Assembly: GCA_018398765.1 (NCBI GenBank)
Contig: JAHBMJ010003040.1
Location: 1,519 to 13,819 of the forward strand
Direction: 5' to 3'
Origin: Chromera velia
Lineage: Eukaryota; Sar; Chromeraceae
Length of the DNA: 12,301 bases
A program made the translations under genes and the position numbers. How positions within the stretch are numbered: the first letter of the stretch is position 1; each line of letters begins with the position of its first letter. The notes beneath the pieces were generated by a model. It made no database searches and had not been told where the DNA came from. It saw nothing but the letters and a program-made list of their open reading frames with translations. Shown one piece after another: positions 8,096-12,301 of the stretch.

Positions 8096-8865
8096 TCTTC
8101 CTAATCTAACCTAATCTATCCACCCTTAGTTTCTAACTCTGCTTACCTCTCTATCGCGTTTTTTTTTTTTCAATCTGCTTACTGCACGGCAAGTATATAA
8201 TTATTGTAGCATAGAGTGAACGCTTAGTGCCCCACTCTCGTGTATGCCGTGGCCTCCGACCATGGTATCTGTTAAGGCCCTTAGCCGCACCTATGGAAAA
8301 AAAAAAGTCGAATTACCAATAAATCGGGTTACATTTGCCTTTCGGGACCCGCGCTTTCTGGCAACTGTACAGCTAGCACGTGCATGGCGAACATGCGTCT
8401 AACCTTGATGTATCGGTACATATACAAAAACACATATAGAGGGGAATTGTACGTAGATTCAATCATCTGTGTAGTTTTCAAGGAAGGCGATAAAGCACAC
8501 CGTCTAAGTGAAGCTGTTCTGAATTGCTCCGTTGTTTGACTATGCTACTAAACTCAGTGGCAAGTTAAGATATGCCACCTTACAGAGTCAGGAGTGAGCC
8601 GCACCACGACTGAGTGCGCTTGACAAAGAGAAAAAATGGTTAATTTGATCTGCAGGAACCTCTTTTTGCCCGTTTTCTTTCTCTCTACTTGGCCCTTCTT
8701 GTTGTTCTTCAGCACCTGGTTTCTCGACTTCCTTCTACCTCCACTTGAGGATCTGGGACGCAAAATACTGTCTATATATAGTGTGTGTCGCTGTGGATGC
8801 TGTAGTATTCGCTTTGAAATGTTGTGGAGAGGCTCACCACGTATGGGTCCAGCGCTTGGTGAGTT
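8096..8865. other. Intergenic spacer between foldback element and minisatellite
   Basis: Mixed-composition DNA with A/T homopolymers (8160-8170, 8296-8306) and a short CTAATCTAACCTAATCTA repeat at 8101-8118. A stretch at 8636-8868 is open in two plus frames and one minus frame, but none has a recognisable product or splice context. A motif ATGCCGTGGCCTCC (8244-8257) recurs near 11242 in inverted form with one change. Confidence 0.45.
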
Positions 8866-10400
8866 CAAGAGGGAGAGATGTGAACAGAAGCCGTTTGGGC
8901 CTGTGGATAAAGGTAGGTAAGCAAGTGTGTGAACAGAAGCCGTTTAGGCATGTGGGTGAATGTTTGAGCGTGCGGGTGCATAGAGAAAGAGGGGCATGGA
9001 AAGGAAGTGTGTGCAGTAACAGAATCCGCTTAGGCCTGCAGGTGGATGAATGAAGAGAGACGGAGAGAGCGAGCGTGTTTATGAGTATGTATGAGTTTGT
9101 GAACAGTAGTGAACAGAAGCCGTTTGGGCGTGACAGAGAGAGTGAGCGTGTTTATGAATATGTATAAATTTGTGAACAGAAGCCGTTTGGGCGTGCGGGT
9201 GAGACAAGGAGAACGAGTGTATGAACAAAAGCCACTTAGGCCCGTAGATGAATGAAGAGAGATCAATTGTGTGTCATTGAAGAAAAGCCGCTTGGGCCGC
9301 TGGTTAGGCCTGTGGGTGAATGAAGAGAGATCAAGTGTATGAACAGAAATATACAGAAGCCGCTTGGGCCTATGGATGAGTGAAGAGAGACAGGGAGAAC
9401 GAGTGTATGAACAGAAGCCGTTTGGGCATGTGGGTGAATAAAGGGAGACAAGGAGATATAAGGAGAGCAAGTGTATGAACAGAAGCCGCTTAGGCGTGTA
9501 GGTAAATGAAGGGAGACAAGGAGATACAAGGAGAGTGTATGAATAGAAGCCGCTTGGGCGTATGGGTGAATGAAGGGAGACAAGGAGATACAAGGAGAAC
9601 GAGTGTGTGAACAGAAGCCGGTTGGGCGTGCGGGCGAAGAAAAAGAGACAAGGAGAATGAGTATATGAACAGAAGCTAAGAACAGGAGTCATTTGGGCCC
9701 GTGGACTAGCCCATGGATGAATGAAGAGGGATCAATTGTGTGTCATTAAACAAAAGCCGCTCGGGCCTATGGCTAGGCTTGTGGATGAATGAAGAGATAT
9801 CAAGTGCGTGAACAGAAGCCGCTTAGGCCTGCTGATGAATTAAAAGAGACAGGGAGAGTAAGTGTGTGAACAGAAGCCGTTTGGGCATGTGGGTGAATGA
9901 AGAGAAACAAAGAGATACAAGGAGAGCGAGCGTATGAACAGAAGCCGCTTGGGCCTCATGCAGTAAATCAATGAAGAATAATGAAGAGAGACATGAAGAA
10001 CGAGTGTGTAAACAGAAGCCGTTTAGGGCGTCACGATGGTGTGGGTGCATGAACACAGACAGGGAAAGCGAGTGTCTGAACCGGTGTGAACAAGCTAGGT
10101 GAACAGGAGCTGGTTGGGCGTGTGGGTGAATGAAGAGGGACAAGGACTCGCACAAGCATGTCAGCAGAAGATATTTGCATGGACGTATGGGTACTTGAAT
10201 GAATAGAGACAGCCTGTCACTAAGAAAGAATGAAATTCAGTGTGAAAACAGAACTTCAAGCCGCTAGGGCCTGTGGATAAATAGAAATAAACGAAGAGAG
10301 ACAGAGAGAGCGAGTGTGTGAATAAAAGCCGTTTGGGCGTATGGATGTGAGAGTGTTAATGGAAGCCGTTAACTTTGGGCATGTGGGTGAGTGATCAAAG
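8866..10400. repeat. Degenerate minisatellite, about 22 copies of a ~60-75 bp unit
   Basis: The core GAACAGAAGCCG(C/T)TT(G/A)GGC recurs about every 50-75 bp, for example near 8882, 8931, 9111, 9174, 9223, 9409, 9477, 9540, 9609, 9810, 9868 and 9936. Each is followed by a GTGGGTGAATGAAGAGAGACAAGG-like spacer. Copies differ by substitutions and small indels. A distinctive variant (GATCAATTGTGTGTCATT) occurs at 9261 and 9730, showing a 469 bp higher-order duplication. Minus-strand frames stay open across hundreds of bases because the unit lacks stops in some registers; this is not taken as coding. Confidence 0.9.
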
Positions 10401-10404
10401 AGAG

Positions 10405-10530
10405 ACAGGGAAAATGAGGGAGTAAGTGAGTGAGCAAGTGAGATAGTGAGTGAGTGAATTAGTAAGGAAAGCAAGAATGACTTAGTGAGTCAGTGACTAA
10501 GTATGTTGGTGAGTGAGTAAGTGAGCACAA
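10405..10530. repeat. GTGA/GTAA microsatellite block
   Basis: Degenerate tetranucleotide repeats (GTGA, GTAA, GTCA) directly follow the minisatellite. They may derive from its GTGAGTG-like spacer. Confidence 0.75.
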
Positions 10531-11400
10531 TCAACTACAGCAACTAATACAGCAAGCGTAGCAAGCGTGTAGTTTGGGACTTGTATAATGTTGTGTTCAA
10601 ACATTTTATAGACTAGCTCATAGTCTCAATCACAGCTAGATGATTTAAAAGAGCATGTTGATACTAGTATTAGTAATAGAAGGCATATATAATGTTTGGC
10701 TACTACATATGTTACTATGCTACTTCTAGAATAGCTAAAATATAAATGAAAGTAAATGAAAGAAACATGTGTGTCTGTATATAAAAGAGTTACATATTGA
10801 CTCCGTAAATAAAAAATAAAAATGTAAGTAGATTTAAGCGGGGAGCACTATGATTTTTTTTTATATAAGCAAAAATAAGTTGTTAAAGATTTATCAGTGA
10901 TGTATTACTGCGGTTACAATTTCATTTTCTCTTTCACGTTTATTCACGTTAACACCATGTGTTAGCAAAGTCCTTGTACGTCATTAATTTTCTTATTAGC
11001 AAACGTATCTAATAGTAGAGCTCTTCTTATTTCTTCTTCTCAACGGTCTTGAAGCCCATCCAGCCGTCTCCGGCCCTCTATGGCATTTACAGATACCGCG
11101 GCTATGTTTTTGTGCAGCCAACAACTGTGATTGAAGGTTTTGTCATGCACCATATATTAATATAGGAAGGGGAACCTGTTGCATGCATGTACTACGATCA
11201 TGGACGCACCTCTCAGTGCTCTCACCCTATATCTCACCCCTGGGGGCCACGGCATGTCCCGTAGGGACATTATAATATATGAATATATACAGTGAGAATA
11301 GGTAAAAAAAAAAAAGGTTAAGTCACGCGCGGCAACTTTCCTATACGCGCATGCAAACAAAACGTGCGCGCGATTTGTGGCAATAAATTTTCACATGCAC
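10531..11400. other. AT-rich spacer with element fragments; no gene supported
   Basis: The spacer is AT-rich from 10.56 to 11.03 kb. Around 11027-11080 the minus strand has a short coding-like stretch ending in TAA. At 11128-11149 a 22-bp stretch matches 7879-7900 inside the foldback element with two changes. A perfect hairpin TGTCCC-GTA-GGGACA lies around 11255-11269. A minus frame at 11157-11360 gives no recognisable product. Confidence 0.45.
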
Positions 11401-11430
11401 ATATAAGCCCCTGCCCTTGAATTTTATACG
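11401..11430 (+). repeat. Left inverted terminal repeat
   Basis: Thirty bases matching the complement of 12270-12299 with one difference (A versus G at the 26th base). It starts with ATATAAGCCCC. Confidence 0.85.
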
Positions 11431-11468
11431 GTCAAAATACATAAAATTTTGATGATAAAATTTTGAAG

Positions 11469-11933
11469 TTAGGCTTTATACCAAGCAGGCTGTGCAGGTG
11501 CATGTCGGTAGGCATTGTACTTGTGCACATGATGGTAATACTGACAGATCAATTCAACATCATCTGGGTGATTGGTGTCAAAAACAGTATCGATCCACTG
11601 GTCTTCATTTCCGTGCTCAATTTGTTTTACTGTGATCTTCCCGAGGGAGAACTTCCGGTGGGTGCCCAGACGATAGTTGTTGTGATGCATATCATACGGG
11701 TTACGCCCACCAGGAAGATTGGAAAGGCCAGAAGCACCACAACGCTCATAACAATTTCCAAAAATAGTTTGAATTTCTGTTTTGATTGCTTTGTTAGCCT
11801 GCTTGATGGTCCAGCCGTGCACATACTTCCAATTTTTTTGAATGATAAGAGGTCTGATCCTTTGCTGGAACAGCTGTTTGCAATGAGCGGCTGAAGTGAA
11901 AGTAGCGACTGATTGAGGCAGGTGGGGCACCAT
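11469..11933 (-). CDS. 154-residue ORF of unknown function inside the ITR element
   Basis: It runs from the ATG at 11931-11933 (context AAAATGG) to a TAA stop at 11469-11471. The predicted protein is soluble-looking with balanced composition, no membrane segment and no signal peptide. Visible features are an N-terminal helical part (KQLFQQRIRPLIIQKNWKYV, IKQANKAIKTEIQTIF), a Cys pair (CYERC), a Gly/Asn turn followed by a His/Asn motif (GGRNPYDMHHNNYRLGTH) and a His/Tyr-rich end (CQYYHHVHKYNAYRH). The frame stays open upstream for about 46 more codons without ATG, so an upstream exon could add an N-terminus. I see no DDE or other familiar transposase signature and do not recognise the family. 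The HHNN stretch could be metal-binding or nuclease-like, which is speculation. Confidence 0.6.
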   Translation of the reverse strand: MVPHLPQSVATFTSAAHCKQLFQQRIRPLIIQKNWKYVHGWTIKQANKAIKTEIQTIFGNCYERCGASGLSNLPGGRNPYDMHHNNYRLGTHRKFSLGKITVKQIEHGNEDQWIDTVFDTNHPDDVELICQYYHHVHKYNAYRHAPAQPAWYKA

Positions 11934-12269
11934 TTTCTTTATTCTATAGCGGCGGGAACCAGGGGCAGGCGCGGTAAAAAGATGCCCCCCTGCCGGTAAT
12001 TCGGTTTTTCGAAGGAAAAAAAAAAGTCGCGAGACGCCCCCCTTCAGAGTGGCCGCGGAGACGGCTTAGGCCACGCTCGGCTAGGTTGTTAGACCATAAA
12101 TTACGCTTTTTTTTGCGTCGTTTTCGCGTGCACCGCGCGCGTGACAATACCCTTATAAGGCAAAATCAATAGAGATCCACCTTGAAGCGACCATTTTTTT
12201 TTTCAAAAAAATAAAAATAAAAAAAAAATAAAAAAAAATGGATCAATACAGAGCTACAGTCAAATCGTG

Positions 12270-12299
12270 CGTACAAAATTCAAGGGCAGGGGCTTATAT
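12270..12299 (-). repeat. Right inverted terminal repeat, at the window edge
   Basis: Inverted copy of 11401-11430. Only two further bases follow before the sequence ends, which is what assembly breaks at a multi-copy repeat look like. Confidence 0.85.
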
Positions 12300-12301
12300 A
12301 T

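Larger units (their letters stand above)
11401..12299. mobile_element. 899-bp element bounded by 30-bp inverted terminal repeats
   Basis: ATATAAGCCCCTGCCCTTGA and its continuation at 11401-11430 is repeated as the reverse complement at 12270-12299 with a single mismatch over 30 bp. Such near-identical ends around a short unit are the hallmark of a DNA transposon or a related mobile unit. Inside is one ORF (11469-11933, minus) plus about 330 bp of non-coding DNA with A/T homopolymers and GC-rich blocks. Target-site duplications cannot be called because the right flank is only two bases long. The high ITR identity suggests fairly recent activity. Confidence 0.75.

Noticed and set aside
8554-8920. 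Overlapping open frames on both strands upstream of the minisatellite
   Set aside because: Hydrophobic or Lys-rich low-information translations in competing frames, one of which runs into the repeat array; no splice support.
8866-10400. CRISPR-like array (repeat plus spacer)
   Set aside because: Repeats are degenerate, spacers are similar to one another, and the context is eukaryotic; this is a minisatellite.
11944-12147. 67-codon minus-strand open frame inside the ITR element
   Set aside because: Arg/Lys-rich translation across homopolymers with no recognisable feature; probably the non-coding end of the element.

Overview
The window is eukaryotic. Long GC-rich coding stretches on the minus strand are broken by introns with GT/AG borders and polypyrimidine tracts. 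Simple repeats sit inside the introns, the intergenic DNA is AT-rich, and there is no sign of bacterial operons. The GC-rich, Gly/Ser/Pro-rich protein, moderately dense introns and repeat-laden spacers would fit a microbial alga or protist, for example a chromerid or another alveolate or stramenopile. That assignment is inference only; no marker gene is present. The window opens with a 13-base G run and closes at the outer edge of an inverted terminal repeat, so it may be a whole contig whose ends are set by repeats.

Positions 628-6880 hold one minus-strand gene that I could assemble into eight phase-compatible exons (3744 nt, 1247 codons plus stop): 6789-6880, 6055-6684, 5533-5565, 4999-5097, 4479-4661, 4043-4207, 2776-3662 and 628-2282. 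The first six introns are all phase 2 and the last is phase 1. The predicted protein has a SAM-like N-terminus, an alpha-helical block, a Pro/Ser-rich linker, an acidic stretch, a folded-looking middle region, a Cys/His cluster that may bind zinc, and a low-complexity Gly/Ser/Pro/Arg tail. I do not recognise the family.

Upstream of the gene, about 6.9-7.57 kb looks like promoter or intergenic DNA with an unusual GATCACGTGAC motif cluster. Positions 7571-8095 are a large imperfect inverted repeat (foldback or MITE-like). Positions 8866-10400 are a degenerate minisatellite of about 22 copies of a roughly 60-75 bp unit with a 469 bp higher-order period, followed by a GTGA-type microsatellite. 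Positions 10.53-11.4 kb are AT-rich with fragments related to the foldback repeat. Positions 11401-12299 form an 899 bp element bounded by 30 bp inverted terminal repeats (one mismatch) that carries a single 154-codon ORF of unknown function.

The unexplained items most worth following are the large gene with its Cys/His cluster, and the ITR-bounded element whose only ORF does not look like a transposase I know. No tRNA, rRNA, CRISPR array or prokaryotic system was found.
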